A stretch of 64,000 nt of DNA from an uncultured Planctomycetota bacterium (GCA_900696465.1 CAADGE010000035.1:124001-188000), one strand, 5' to 3'; positions 26,307 through 36,144 are shown, counted from the first letter of the stretch. The notes: a model not told the origin generated them from the letters alone. A program made the numbers and translations.

Positions 26307-26915
26307 ATGGTCAAGCTGGTCACCTTCAGTCGGAAAGGGAAGCGCAAGGAGTTCGAGATCGGCTCCGCGCCGAGCATCATCGGTCGCAAGCCGGAGGCCG
26401 ACATCCGCATTCCGCTGGGGGAAGTATCGCGCGCGCATTGCGAAGTCCGGCTCAAGGGCAATCAGCTTTTCGTTCGCGATCTGGGCAGCAGCAACGGCAC
26501 CTACGTCAACAACGAGCGCGTCACCGAGGCGGCCCTGAAGGCCGGCGACACCATGCGCATCGGGCTGGTGCAGTTCACGGTGCAGATCGACGGCAAGCCC
26601 GAAAAGATCGTTCCGCTGCCCGGCTCCACGCCGACCGTCTCGGCCAGATCGCAGCCCGCTCGGGCCGACACCGTGACGAAGATTGCGCCTCCGCGTGCCC
26701 CATCGAAGGCCGATGCGCCGTCGGATGATGATTTCGACATCGACGAACTCGAAGAACTCGACTCGGAAGACCTGAGCGATCTGGACCTCGGCGAAGTCGA
26801 CGAAATCAGCGACTCGGGCATCATTGATGAGGTCGAGGAAGTCGAAGAGATTGAAGGGCTCGAAGAAATCTCCGAAGACGACCTGATCCCCGACGAAGAT
26901 TCCGACAAGCTTTGA
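26307..26915 (+). CDS. FHA-domain protein with acidic tail
   Basis: 202 residues. Residues ~1-95 form a forkhead-associated domain with IIGRKPEADIRIP, SRAHCEVRL and RDLGSSNGTYVNNERV, the phosphothreonine-binding motifs GRxxxxD, SRxH and NGT. A Pro/Ala-rich linker follows. The last ~65 residues are extremely acidic, dominated by Asp, Glu and Leu repeats such as DELEELDSEDLSDLDLGE. FHA proteins read Ser/Thr-kinase signals; no kinase lies nearby. AAGGA before the ATG at 26307 fixes the start, although the frame is open further upstream. Confidence 0.85.
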   Translation: MVKLVTFSRKGKRKEFEIGSAPSIIGRKPEADIRIPLGEVSRAHCEVRLKGNQLFVRDLGSSNGTYVNNERVTEAALKAGDTMRIGLVQFTVQIDGKPEKIVPLPGSTPTVSARSQPARADTVTKIAPPRAPSKADAPSDDDFDIDELEELDSEDLSDLDLGEVDEISDSGIIDEVEEVEEIEGLEEISEDDLIPDEDSDKL

Positions 26916-26989
26916 ACCGCACCGCTGCCGGCAAGCTTCCATTTCGTAGACGAAGTTCACTTTCCACCTGATTGCCTGCCGTCACACGT

Positions 26990-26995
26990 TATAGT
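26990..26995 (+). promoter_or_regulatory. -10 element immediately upstream of the prenyltransferase
   Basis: TATAGT ends 8 bases before the ATG at 27004, so transcription would start at or next to the start codon. The -35 match is weak. Confidence 0.5.
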
Positions 26996-27003
26996 ATTCC
27001 GCG

Positions 27004-27921
27004 ATGATGACGACGACCCTTCGATGGACCGGCGCGATACGTACCTGGGGAGAGATGATCAAGTTCTCTCACTCCGTCTTCGCGCTGCCGTTTGCCGTCT
27101 TCGCCGCCTTTCTGGCGAGCAGAAATCTGCCCGGCGGTTGGCCCGGCTGGGGGCGGCTCGGGTTGATCGTCGTCTGCATGGTGGCTGCGCGAAGTTTTGC
27201 CATGACCTTCAATCGCATCGCCGATGCCAAGCTCGATGCTCGAAATCCGCGAACGGCCTCGCGGCCGATTCCCGCCGGCCGGATTCGCATCGGTCAGGCG
27301 TGGGTCTTCACCGTGCTCGCCGCCGCGGTTTTTCTCCTGGCCTGCATGGGCTTCCATCTCATTTACGAGAATCCGTGGCCGCTGCGGCTTGCGGCGCCGG
27401 TCCTCGTGGCACTGGCGTTGTACTCCTATGCGAAGCGATTTACCTCAGGGGCACACTTCGTGCTCGGTGCGGCGATCGCCTTTGCACCGGTGGCCGCGTG
27501 GATCGCCGTGGACCCGGCCGCGCCAGGGCTGCCGGTCTTCCTGCTGGCGGCTGCGGTCACTTTCTGGATCGCCGGATTCGACATCATCTATGCCTGTCAG
27601 GATGTTGAGACCGATCGGCGCGACGGGCTTTTTTCCATTCCGGCGCGGATGGGTGTTGCCAGGGCCCTGCAGGTGTCACGGTGTTGTCACATGCTGACAG
27701 TCGGCCTGCTTGCGACAGTCGGTCGGACGGCGGACCTCGGGGTGATTTACTGGGGCGGCGCCACCCTGACGACGGCGCTGCTGATCGCGGAACAGGCCGT
27801 CGTGAAGGCCGACGACCTCTCACGGGTGAATCTCGCCTTCTTCACCCTCAACGGATGCGTCAGTCTGCTGCTCGGCGCGGCCGGCGTCGCGGACCTGTTG
27901 CTGGATGCCGCATGGGGATAG
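27004..27921 (+). CDS. mqnP: UbiA-family prenyltransferase, probably MqnP
   Basis: 305 residues with about eight membrane helices. The first aspartate-rich region is NRIADAKLDARNPRTASRP; the second is IIYACQDVETDRRDGLFSIP. These are the UbiA polyprenyl-diphosphate and aromatic substrate sites. Homologues of this size in planctomycetes are usually the prenyltransferase of the futalosine menaquinone pathway (MqnP), but no mqn gene is nearby, so 4-hydroxybenzoate prenyltransferase (UbiA) remains possible. Menaquinone would be the acceptor for the ETF oxidoreductase and the VKOR fusion. No Shine-Dalgarno is seen; a -10 hexamer ends 8 bases before ATG. Confidence 0.88.
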   Translation: MMTTTLRWTGAIRTWGEMIKFSHSVFALPFAVFAAFLASRNLPGGWPGWGRLGLIVVCMVAARSFAMTFNRIADAKLDARNPRTASRPIPAGRIRIGQAWVFTVLAAAVFLLACMGFHLIYENPWPLRLAAPVLVALALYSYAKRFTSGAHFVLGAAIAFAPVAAWIAVDPAAPGLPVFLLAAAVTFWIAGFDIIYACQDVETDRRDGLFSIPARMGVARALQVSRCCHMLTVGLLATVGRTADLGVIYWGGATLTTALLIAEQAVVKADDLSRVNLAFFTLNGCVSLLLGAAGVADLLLDAAWG

Positions 27922-27994
27922 TTCGACCTGTTTCGGCCGGAAACCACCCTGTTATTGCTCCTGACTCGTTTACAGACCGCGGTCGCCGGACATG

Positions 27995-28023
27995 TTGATA
28001 CGCAGCCAATTCACAGGTATAGT
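27995..28023 (+). promoter_or_regulatory. Strong sigma-70-type promoter with leaderless geometry
   Basis: TTGATA (27995-28000), exactly 17 bases, TATAGT (28018-28023). The next ATG begins 8 bases after the -10, so the mRNA should have almost no 5' leader. Confidence 0.7.
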
Positions 28024-28031
28024 TCTCATCG

Positions 28032-28448
28032 ATGTTCACTCTGGTTCGATTTGCGTTTCGCGCGATGGTTCCGCTGGCCGCGGCCTTGGTTATGGCCGGC
28101 GGGCCGGCCGTCTTTGCCGCGCAGGCCCACTGTCAGCAGCGTGCCGCCGAGGAGATGGCCCGTCAGAAGGCCGCACAGGAAAGCGGCTGCGATCTCGATA
28201 CGGCTCCGACCGAGTCTAAATCTTCGGATCCGCGATCGAACGACAGCGGAGCTTCGGCATGCTTTGTCGCCGCCGGCGCCAAGCCGATCGACACGCACGG
28301 CTCCGCCCACGTACTCCTGCCGGCGGATTCGGTTGTGCGCGACTGCGGTCGGCATCGCTCCCGCCATCTGATTCTTGAAGCGGACACGCCGCTTGTATCT
28401 TCACTTCATCGTCCGGCGTATCACGCGCTGGCTCCGCCAGCACACTAA
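28032..28448 (+). CDS. Small secreted protein of unknown function
   Basis: 138 residues. A signal peptide (MFTLVRFAFRAMVPLAAALV, then a likely site after FAAQA) precedes a Cys-, His- and Ala-rich mature part with several histidines towards the C-terminus. No family is recognised. A near-consensus promoter ends 8 bases before the ATG and there is no Shine-Dalgarno. It occupies the position upstream of secDF where yajC is often found, but it is not YajC-like. Confidence 0.65.
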   Translation: MFTLVRFAFRAMVPLAAALVMAGGPAVFAAQAHCQQRAAEEMARQKAAQESGCDLDTAPTESKSSDPRSNDSGASACFVAAGAKPIDTHGSAHVLLPADSVVRDCGRHRSRHLILEADTPLVSSLHRPAYHALAPPAH

Positions 28449-28631
28449 CTACGCCCGTCACCCATGAACCGATGGCGAACCCGACCGATTCCTCGGCGGC
28501 GCCGGGGTTCACGGATTCATTCTCCGCTTACCGACGAATATGAACCGGTTACATCTGCGCCACCCTGATCGGCGCTGATGATCATTGATGTCCCAACCTG
28601 CATTGGTAACACGCAACCTGGAAGGTGTGTC

Positions 28632-31600
28632 ATGACTGAACGAGATATCTGGTGGAAGATTGTGCTGATCGGTTTTGTCGCGGCCCTGGCTTTTTCCACG
28701 GTCTGGCCGCTCGATCAGAAACTCAAGTACGGAATCGACCTCGCCGGCGGCTACAGTCTGCTCTACGAGATTGACGACTCGGGTATGTCTGCCGGCGAGA
28801 AGGCCGGCCTTTCGGAGCGCGTGATGCGCGTGCTTCGCGAGCGCGTGGATCCCAAGGGTGTGTACAACCTCGTCTGGCGGCCTGTCGGCGCGAATCGCCT
28901 TGAGATTCAGATGCCGCGCCCCAGCGAGGATGTCGTCGCGGCTCGCCGGGAATACGAGGACTATCAGGAAAAGATTCAGGAGACCATTCTGCGCCGCACG
29001 GACGTTCTCAGCGCCCTGGCCCGATCAGGAGAGGATCGATCACGGGCTTTTGCCTCGCTGATTCGCAACGTACCGGCCCGGCAGGCGCTGTTGGAGGCCG
29101 CGGCCGTAGCGTACGATGCAGTGCAGACGGCGCAGGCGGAGTACGATCGACGCGTTGCCGCCATCTCGGCAGACAATCTTTCGCGCTCTCAGATCGAAGC
29201 CGCGCTGCAAACTTCGCTCGGCGAGCGCACCTCGGCCCTGGCTGCTCTGGTCGGCGCGATTCCCGCGCGACAGGGCCTGCTCGAAGCCGCCGCCAAGGCC
29301 TGGGATGAAATGTCCGCGGCCCGTGCCACGACGCAGCCGGCAACGGAAGGCGCCACAGTTCCGGCTGACGCTCTCACTGCGTTTCGCGAGAAACAGTCGG
29401 CCTACGAGGCGGCAATCAAGGCCGTGCTCGATGCGAACGTCGATCCCAATAAGTCGACCGAGGGCATGACGATCGACCAGGTGCTCGATCTGGAGCTGAA
29501 GTTCGACGCTGCCCTGGCCGACGTGCTCGCCACCAACATCGACATCGGCCAGTTGCAACTGGTCCTCGATGCCCGTCCCGGCGAGGCGAAGCGCGAAGAA
29601 ACACTCACTCGGCTCAAGGAGTCGTTTTCCGGTTTGTCACCGATGATCGACGGCATGGTGTCCGCGGCCGATCGCCTGAAGCGGCAGCGTCGCGGTGAAG
29701 GCCGCCTGGAAGACCCGGCCGATCTTCAGCGCCTGCTTCGCGGCGCCGGCGTACTCGAGTTTCGCATCCTGCCGAAGCGCGATGCGGCCAGTGCCGATCA
29801 GTTCGATCGCTACATCGAGCAGCTCAAGTCCCGCGGGCCGCGGCGCATGCCCGGCGAGGAAAACTTTCAGTGGTTCGCGATCGAAGACCCGCGCGACTTT
29901 CTGAAGATGACCGACCTGGAGCGCGACTTCGAGGCGCGAAAGGCCAGTCTTCCGGTCGTGGTCGAGCGCTACGGCAACCAGTATTACGTGCTGGCCCACA
30001 TCGGCGACGATCGGGCGATGGTGCATCGCTTCGGTGAGCCCGACTGGTCGCTCAAGAGCGCCCGATTCGCGCGCGATGAGATCGGCCGTCCGGCAATCGG
30101 CTTCAGTCTTGACGAACGGGGCGGCGACAAGTTCGCCAACCTGACGCGGCGAAACATCGGTCAACAACTGTGCATCTTCCTGGACGATGAGGCCATTTCC
30201 CACGCGACGATCAACTCGGTGATTCGCACCGAGGGCATCATCCAGGGGTCCTTCACGCCGCAGGAAGTGACCGACATGGTCAAGAAGCTCGACGCCGGCA
30301 GTCTGCCCAAGAAGCTGAAGGATCCGCCGATCAGTGTCCGCGCCATCGGCCCGAGTCTGGGCGAGGCCAATCGAGAAGCGGGCCTGCGTTCGGCCAAGTA
30401 CGGCGCCATCCTCGTGGCGATCTTCATGCTCGGCTATTACTTCTACGTCGGCGGCGTCGCTGTCTTTGCCGTCGGTCTGAACCTGCTGCTCACGCTCGCC
30501 GTCCTCTCGGCGATGGGCGCCACGCTGACCCTGCCCGGCATCGCGGGCCTGGTCCTCTCGCTGGGCATGGCGGTCGACGCCAACGTGCTCATCAACGAGC
30601 GCATGCGCGAAGAACTGGCCCGCGGCAACACGATGCGAATGGCCATCAAGCTTGGTTATGAACGGGCCTTCCGGGCGATTCTCGACTCGAACGTCACCAC
30701 CCTCCTGACCTGCGTGATCCTCTACTGGGTCGGCAGCGAGGAGATCAAGGGCTTCGGTCTGACCCTGGGCATCGGCGTCGTGCTGAATCTGTTCACCGCC
30801 TACTTCGTGACCCGCATCTTCTTCGAGATGATGTCGATGCTGTCGATTCCCATGGAAGTGACCCGCTATCCGATCTTCGCTGCGTTTTCCATTGCCGGCT
30901 TCGGCGGCATGCTCTACGGCATCGGCTACGCCTGGAACGATGAACTGGCCCGGGAACACTCGGTGCTCATGGCTTTCGGGCGCGGGCTGCTCGAATGCGC
31001 GCCTGCGGTCGTCGGGCTGCTCGTCCTGATCGCACTCTTCCGTGCCGTGCATCGATCGTTTCAGCGCGGGACCAAGCCGAGGCTGCCGATGATGCAGCTC
31101 ATCGGTGCACCCAAGATCAACTGGGTCGGCCTTCGACCGGTCTTCTTCGGCGTCTCGCTGCTCTTTTCGGCTGCCGGTCTGTTCTGCTTCTCGCAACTGG
31201 AGCGCGAGCAACTTTATGACATCGAGTTTCTCGGCGGAACCGCCGCGCAGATCGACCTCAAGGAGCCCGGCTCCCTCGATCAGACGCAGATCAGCGAACG
31301 GCTGGCAAAGTCGGGCGAAACGCTTCGCCGATATGCGGACGCGATCCGCGGCGCCAGCGTGAGCGGATCGGGCGGCACCTACGTGATCGATTGTCCTGGT
31401 GTGCCGGCCGTGCGGCTGGAGCCGGTGATCAAGTCGGTGATGGACACGGAAGACAATCGCCTGCTCAACGAACTCGACGGCATTCGTTACAGCGATCCCG
31501 GCGCGACACAGGTCACGATCCGGACTCGCACCGAAGAAGATACGAATGTTACGCTCGATGATATGAAGCGATACCTCGGCGACTTTGCCCAGAAGTTCGA

Positions 31601-32810
31601 GCGCGCCGGTGAATCCATCGCACGGGCGCAGGTGCAGGGCATCCAGAGTATCGGCAGTGGACGCGAAGAAGGCCGATCCTTCGAAATCGTCACTCTTGAG
31701 CCGAACAAGGAAATCGTGGTCGGCGCGATCATGGAGACCATGCAGGACGTTCTGGACATCCAGCCGGCCCTGCGCTTTACGCTCATGGCCGATGCCTCGC
31801 AGGGCGGCACGCCTTACTTCCCGGTCCGAGAGGAGGATGTCCGGCAGCTCGGGCTGCCCCTCAGCGATGCCGAACTGGCGCAGATCGACCTTCGCGGCTG
31901 GAAGGGCGGCGTGGCCATGATCCTTGATCGCATTGAGCCGCCGCAGAATCTCAAGACGCTCAAGGACCGGCTTCGAGCCATGCGCCTCCAGCCGGGGTTT
32001 GAGACGCACGGCTGGCGGGAGTCCGAGGTGTTCGGCCTGACGCCGGCTTCACCCGGCAGCGATCTCATGCAACGCGTCATGGTCGTCGTGGCGGACGAAA
32101 ACTTCCCGCTGTACGACGAGCAACGCAACATCGCCTCCTCGTGGGTGAGCGAACTGGCCGAGCCCGAAGTGGCACTGATTCAGGCGGCACTCCAGCGACA
32201 GACCTCGCTGAGCCAGGTGACGCAGTTCGACCAGCAGGTTTCGGCCGAGGCCCAGACTTCGGCGATCATCGCCATTTCTCTGAGCTGGATGGTCATCATC
32301 ATCTACGTCTGGTTCCGCTTCGGAAACATCCGTTGGGGCCTCGCGGCGGTCGTGGCCCTGGTTCACGACGTCATTATGGCGATTGGGGCCATTGCCGCGT
32401 GTCATTTCCTCGCGGACAGCGCCCTCGGCAAGGCCCTGCTGCTCGACAAGTTCCGCATCGACCTGGCAATGGTCGCGGCCCTGCTGACGGTCATTGGCTA
32501 CTCGGTCAACGACACGATCGTGGTCTTCGACCGGATTCGTGAGAATCGTGGCCGGCTCGATGAAGTCACACCGGAAATGGTCAACACCTCCGTCAGCCAG
32601 ACGCTGGCGCGAACCATCTTGACCGGTCTGACGACCATGCTCACAATCCTGGTGATGTACATCTTCGGCGGCCCCGGCATTCACGGCTTCAACTTCGCCA
32701 TGTTCGTCGGAATCGTCGTCGGAACATACAGCTCGTTCGCCATTGCCGCGCAGTTCCTGGTCAAGCGCCCGGCGATGGCGGCGGCCGCTCGTCTGGCTGC
32801 GGCCCGGTAG
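28632..32810 (+). CDS. secDF: SecD-SecF fusion protein translocase subunit
   Basis: About 1392 residues; GGAAGG upstream supports the ATG at 28632. The SecD half begins with one membrane helix and GIDLAGGYSLLYEID. Later come ISVRAIGPSLGEANREAGLR, TLPGIAGLVLSLGMAVDANV and the five-helix RND bundle. The SecF half starts after extra helices near residue 780, with YDIEFLGGTAAQIDL, then SLSWMVIIIYVWFRFGNIRW, LLTVIGYSVNDTIVVFDRIR and SVSQTLARTILTGLTTML. Both RND Asp motifs are present. SecDF uses proton motive force to pull exported proteins through SecYEG. Residues ~110-350 hold a large Ala/Glu-rich insert containing a duplicated helix unit. The SecF half also carries a long periplasmic insertion. 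Confidence 0.96.
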   Translation: MTERDIWWKIVLIGFVAALAFSTVWPLDQKLKYGIDLAGGYSLLYEIDDSGMSAGEKAGLSERVMRVLRERVDPKGVYNLVWRPVGANRLEIQMPRPSEDVVAARREYEDYQEKIQETILRRTDVLSALARSGEDRSRAFASLIRNVPARQALLEAAAVAYDAVQTAQAEYDRRVAAISADNLSRSQIEAALQTSLGERTSALAALVGAIPARQGLLEAAAKAWDEMSAARATTQPATEGATVPADALTAFREKQSAYEAAIKAVLDANVDPNKSTEGMTIDQVLDLELKFDAALADVLATNIDIGQLQLVLDARPGEAKREETLTRLKESFSGLSPMIDGMVSAADRLKRQRRGEGRLEDPADLQRLLRGAGVLEFRILPKRDAASADQFDRYIEQLKSRGPRRMPGEENFQWFAIEDPRDFLKMTDLERDFEARKASLPVVVERYGNQYYVLAHIGDDRAMVHRFGEPDWSLKSARFARDEIGRPAIGFSLDERGGDKFANLTRRNIGQQLCIFLDDEAISHATINSVIRTEGIIQGSFTPQEVTDMVKKLDAGSLPKKLKDPPISVRAIGPSLGEANREAGLRSAKYGAILVAIFMLGYYFYVGGVAVFAVGLNLLLTLAVLSAMGATLTLPGIAGLVLSLGMAVDANVLINERMREELARGNTMRMAIKLGYERAFRAILDSNVTTLLTCVILYWVGSEEIKGFGLTLGIGVVLNLFTAYFVTRIFFEMMSMLSIPMEVTRYPIFAAFSIAGFGGMLYGIGYAWNDELAREHSVLMAFGRGLLECAPAVVGLLVLIALFRAVHRSFQRGTKPRLPMMQLIGAPKINWVGLRPVFFGVSLLFSAAGLFCFSQLEREQLYDIEFLGGTAAQIDLKEPGSLDQTQISERLAKSGETLRRYADAIRGASVSGSGGTYVIDCPGVPAVRLEPVIKSVMDTEDNRLLNELDGIRYSDPGATQVTIRTRTEEDTNVTLDDMKRYLGDFAQKFERAGESIARAQVQGIQSIGSGREEGRSFEIVTLEPNKEIVVGAIMETMQDVLDIQPALRFTLMADASQGGTPYFPVREEDVRQLGLPLSDAELAQIDLRGWKGGVAMILDRIEPPQNLKTLKDRLRAMRLQPGFETHGWRESEVFGLTPASPGSDLMQRVMVVVADENFPLYDEQRNIASSWVSELAEPEVALIQAALQRQTSLSQVTQFDQQVSAEAQTSAIIAISLSWMVIIIYVWFRFGNIRWGLAAVVALVHDVIMAIGAIAACHFLADSALGKALLLDKFRIDLAMVAALLTVIGYSVNDTIVVFDRIRENRGRLDEVTPEMVNTSVSQTLARTILTGLTTMLTILVMYIFGGPGIHGFNFAMFVGIVVGTYSSFAIAAQFLVKRPAMAAAARLAAAR

Positions 32811-32870
32811 CGGGCAAGCGGCCGACGAACGCAGGACGTCGGTCATGATCAGGGCATCAGGGAGGTCCAC

Positions 32871-34109
32871 ATGGGTACGGAAGCCCGAGTCGGCGTCGTG
32901 GCGGGTCTGGTGATTGTTGTCATCGCCAGCGTGTACTTCTTCTATGGAAGCACGCCGGGTGAGGATGAGTTGCTCGTCGCCACGGCGACGCGCGTGACCG
33001 AGCCGCCGAAGATACCCGAGTCCGCAGAGAAGAAGATCGAGCCTGCGCCGGCGGCCCGTCCCGGCGCGCTGGTGAATCGTCCGACGGCGGACTCGCAGCG
33101 CCAGGTCGCGCAGCGGCCGGTGCAGCGACCACCTCAGCGGCTCGCCGAGCGCCTGGCCACTGGACCGCGCTCGCCGACGGACGCTACCTTGCCGGCGCGC
33201 CCGACCGATACGACGACCGGTCGCCCGTCGGGCACGCAGATCGTCCTTGCCGATCCGTCGCGTTCGGAGGGCGTAAAACCGCAGGAGTCGTCGCAGCCCA
33301 TCGCGCTGCGCACCAGCCCGTCGCCGGAGTTGGTGGAAGCAACGTGGGACAAGCTGCTCAAGCCGGACGAGAAGGCAACCGATCCGCACGGCACCGATTA
33401 CGGCACCATTGGCGATCGCATTCGCACGGCCGTCGCGTCGAACGATTCGGCGGAGGATGACCGTCCACTGCCGCGTGACCCGTCGCGCAGCGTGAATCCG
33501 TCGGCGGAGCGTGCTGAGCCGGAAGCAGCAGGAGATGTTCGAAAGGATCTACAGCGATCGCGCGCCGCCGAGGAGCGCCCGCCGATCGTGACCATGCCGA
33601 CCACAGCGCATGCGCCGGAGAACAAGCGATCGGCGTTTCAGCCGTCGGATCGACTTGCGACCGGTACAGCGACGCGCAGCGCGTCCGCCGGCGGCTGGCC
33701 GAAGCAGCATGTCATCTCCGAGGGTGATACGCTTGAAGGTATCTCGCAAAAGTACTATCAGGTTCGCACGGCCTCGGATGACATCCTCGCAGCCAATCCG
33801 CAGATCAAGGGGCCACGGCAACTGCGCATCGGCGATACCCTGACAATCCCGCAACCTCGATCGTCGAACCCACCGGCGACCGACTCGGCCGCGGCTGCGC
33901 GTTCGAATCCAGGAACTGGAGATGCAGCGCCGACTCTTGTCGGGCGAACTTATCAGGTCGTCGGAGGAGATACCCTCTACGGCATCGCGCAGAAGCAACT
34001 GGGCAACGGTGCGCGATGGGAGGAAATCCTGCGTCTCAACAAAGCCCTGCTCAAGGGAGACCCCAGGCGGCTTTCGCCAGGCATGACGCTGCGGCTGCCC
34101 GAGTCCTGA
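32871..34109 (+). CDS. Membrane-anchored protein with two LysM domains
   Basis: 412 residues. One N-terminal membrane helix (VGVVAGLVIVVIASVYFFYG) is followed by a long Pro/Arg/Ser-rich, probably disordered region (~40-275). Two LysM domains come last: HVISEGDTLEGISQKYY and YQVVGGDTLYGIAQKQL, each ending in a TLTIPQ / TLRLPE strand. LysM binds peptidoglycan or chitin-like glycans, so the protein should span from membrane to cell wall. GGGAGG precedes the ATG; secDF ends 60 bases upstream. Confidence 0.9.
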   Translation: MGTEARVGVVAGLVIVVIASVYFFYGSTPGEDELLVATATRVTEPPKIPESAEKKIEPAPAARPGALVNRPTADSQRQVAQRPVQRPPQRLAERLATGPRSPTDATLPARPTDTTTGRPSGTQIVLADPSRSEGVKPQESSQPIALRTSPSPELVEATWDKLLKPDEKATDPHGTDYGTIGDRIRTAVASNDSAEDDRPLPRDPSRSVNPSAERAEPEAAGDVRKDLQRSRAAEERPPIVTMPTTAHAPENKRSAFQPSDRLATGTATRSASAGGWPKQHVISEGDTLEGISQKYYQVRTASDDILAANPQIKGPRQLRIGDTLTIPQPRSSNPPATDSAAAARSNPGTGDAAPTLVGRTYQVVGGDTLYGIAQKQLGNGARWEEILRLNKALLKGDPRRLSPGMTLRLPES

Positions 34110-34149
34110 CACGTGCTGCCGGTCGAGTCCGCGCATGCACGGCAGGGCG

Positions 34150-34764
34150 ATGCGCCGCGCAGCAGATGGAGCGGATGTGGCAGTCGAGCTCGAATGCAAA
34201 GTCGCGGTGGCTTCCCACGATCATCTGGTGGAGAAGCTTCGCGCTGGCGGCGGAAAATTTCTCGGCAGCGTCATCGAGACCAATCGATTGTTCGATAACC
34301 CGCAGCAGGCGCTTCTGGCGCGCGGTTGCGGGCTTCGCGTGCGCAGTGTACGCGTGGTCGATGGGTATGCCGAAGGCGTTCCGGCGACGATGACTTTCAA
34401 GGGGCCAACGCAGGCATCGGCTTTCAAGCGGCGCGAAGAGATCGAACTGCCGATCGGCGATGCCAATGCGATGACACGACTGCTGTCGGAACTCGATTTT
34501 TTTCCGTGGCTGACGTTTGAGAAGCGCCGGTCAACGTGGCGCCTGCCGCCATCGGGCAACGCGACGGCATCCTGCACGATCGAGCTGGACGAACTCCCGC
34601 AGCTCGGCTGCTTCGTGGAGATCGAGGGACCGACCGAGGAGACCATTCGTCAGGTTGCGGATAAAATAGGCATCGATACCCATAACTCCATCAGCCGAAG
34701 CTATGCAGCGCTGGTGGCTGAGCACCTCGGTGAAGCGCCCCGCCCCATTGAACTGCGTTTCTGA
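34150..34764 (+). CDS. CYTH-domain protein (CyaB/class IV adenylate cyclase-like)
   Basis: About 204 residues. The N-terminal ELECKV fits the ExExK metal-binding motif of the CYTH family. Arg-rich strands (CGLRVRSVRVVDG, FKRREEIELPI, FEKRRSTWRLP) and the C-terminal IELDELPQLGCFVEIEG complete the tunnel fold. Members bind tripolyphosphate or nucleotides and include adenylate cyclases, thiamine triphosphatases and inorganic triphosphatases. The substrate cannot be told from sequence alone. A GTG at 34177 is an alternative start with a better-placed Shine-Dalgarno. Confidence 0.85.
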   Translation: MRRAADGADVAVELECKVAVASHDHLVEKLRAGGGKFLGSVIETNRLFDNPQQALLARGCGLRVRSVRVVDGYAEGVPATMTFKGPTQASAFKRREEIELPIGDANAMTRLLSELDFFPWLTFEKRRSTWRLPPSGNATASCTIELDELPQLGCFVEIEGPTEETIRQVADKIGIDTHNSISRSYAALVAEHLGEAPRPIELRF

Positions 34765-34876
34765 CGTCGAGAGCCGATGCAGGCCTGGCGGCCGGACTGC
34801 TTGACGCCGGTCCGGCAAGCTTCTACGTTCTTGACGACTAACCGGCCCCCGGGGCCATCTACAGGACCTCGCACGC

Positions 34877-35914
34877 ATGAATCTTGTTACAGGCGGCACC
34901 GGCCTATTGGGCTCGCACATCGTGGAACAACTGCGCAAGCGCGGTCGTCCGGTACGGGTACTCGTCCGCCCAGGAGCCGATGTGGCCTGGCTTCAATCGC
35001 AGGGGGTCGAGCTGGCGGAAGGTGATCTGTCCGATCTGCCGTCGATCATGCGGGCCTGCGAGGGCGTGCAGTGCATCTACCACGCCGCGGCGCGGGTTGG
35101 TGACTGGGGACCGTGGGAGGATTTTGTCAGGATCACCGTCGAGGGTTCGAAGAATCTCTTCGACGCCGCCGAGCGGACCGGCGTGCCGAGGTTCATTCAC
35201 ATCAGTTCCATCAGTGTTTACGGTCATGTAAATGAACCCGGGCTCGTCGTGGACGAGACCGCTCCGCTGGGGCAGAAGCTCTTCAAGTGGTCTTACTACA
35301 CGCGCGCCAAGGTGATGGTGGAGGAGGAGCTTTGGCGCCGCCATCGCGCCGGCAGCAAGGTGAAGTACACAGTCATCCGCCCGAGCTGGCTGTACGGTCC
35401 GCGCGATCGTGCCACGATTCGTCGGCTTGTCACCATGGTGCGCGACGGAAAGGCCAAGCTGTTGGGCAGCGGCAACAATCGGCTCAACGTGGTCTATGCC
35501 GGCAACGTCGCCGAGGGGTGCATCCTCGCGGCGGACAACGCGGCCGCCGTCGGCCAGGCGTACAACTGCTCCAACGACGGCGAGCTGACTCAGCGCGAGT
35601 ATTTCAATCTGGTCGCCGAAGCCATCGGCGCGCCGCCGGTGACGAAGTCGGTGCCCTACAAGATCGCCTACCGCGCTGCCTTTCTGCTGGAGTGCATCGG
35701 GCATCTCTTCAAGCTCAGGAAGCCGCCGATGATTACCCGCTATGCCGTCTGGCTCATGGGCCGGGACACCTTCTTCTCCGCAGAGAAGGCAAGGAAGGAG
35801 CTGGGGTGGAAATCCACAGTCGGCTATCGTGAGGGCATCCCGATGACGATACGCTGGTTCGAGGAGAGTCAGCGAGCATCGCCCCGCCGCCCTGCTGCCG
35901 TAGCGGTGCATTGA
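34877..35914 (+). CDS. NAD-dependent epimerase/dehydratase (extended SDR)
   Basis: 345 residues. The N-terminal nucleotide-binding motif is GGTGLLG. The active-site region has ISSISVYG and YYTRAK, giving the Ser and the YxxxK pair. RPSWLYGPRD and the NVVYAGNVAEG segment follow the extended-SDR, 3-beta-hydroxysteroid-dehydrogenase-like pattern. The substrate may be a nucleotide sugar, a steroid-like or a terpenoid alcohol. Neighbours give no clue. Confidence 0.88.
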   Translation: MNLVTGGTGLLGSHIVEQLRKRGRPVRVLVRPGADVAWLQSQGVELAEGDLSDLPSIMRACEGVQCIYHAAARVGDWGPWEDFVRITVEGSKNLFDAAERTGVPRFIHISSISVYGHVNEPGLVVDETAPLGQKLFKWSYYTRAKVMVEEELWRRHRAGSKVKYTVIRPSWLYGPRDRATIRRLVTMVRDGKAKLLGSGNNRLNVVYAGNVAEGCILAADNAAAVGQAYNCSNDGELTQREYFNLVAEAIGAPPVTKSVPYKIAYRAAFLLECIGHLFKLRKPPMITRYAVWLMGRDTFFSAEKARKELGWKSTVGYREGIPMTIRWFEESQRASPRRPAAVAVH

Positions 35915-36008
35915 CCGCCGCTGCCCACGCCTCGCAAAGGCGATCGCCGGGTCCGCTGCGATGAGTTGCAAGGCAGATCTCTGTCCTGCGAATACCCCTC
36001 AAAATGCT

Positions 36009-36037
36009 TTGTTTTCGATATCAAAAATCGTTATCAT
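36009..36037 (+). promoter_or_regulatory. Candidate promoter of the dockerin-bearing secreted protein
   Basis: TTGTTT, 17 bases, TATCAT in an AT-rich patch (36000-36040). It would give a leader of about 100 bases before the ATG at 36145. Confidence 0.55.
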
Positions 36038-36144
36038 GAATCTCGGTGAGGGGCCGAGAAACACTTCACGAGCGGCCAGATGTGGGTGAGGGAACCTGCT
36101 GCCGCGTGGCCCCGATCGGTTCGCAAAATTCGGAGGTACGACTA

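Noticed and set aside
29637-32009. Very long minus-strand open frame (about 790 codons) opposite secDF
   Set aside because: The plus strand encodes an unmistakable SecDF. The antisense frame is open only because of high GC and codon bias; it has no family motif.
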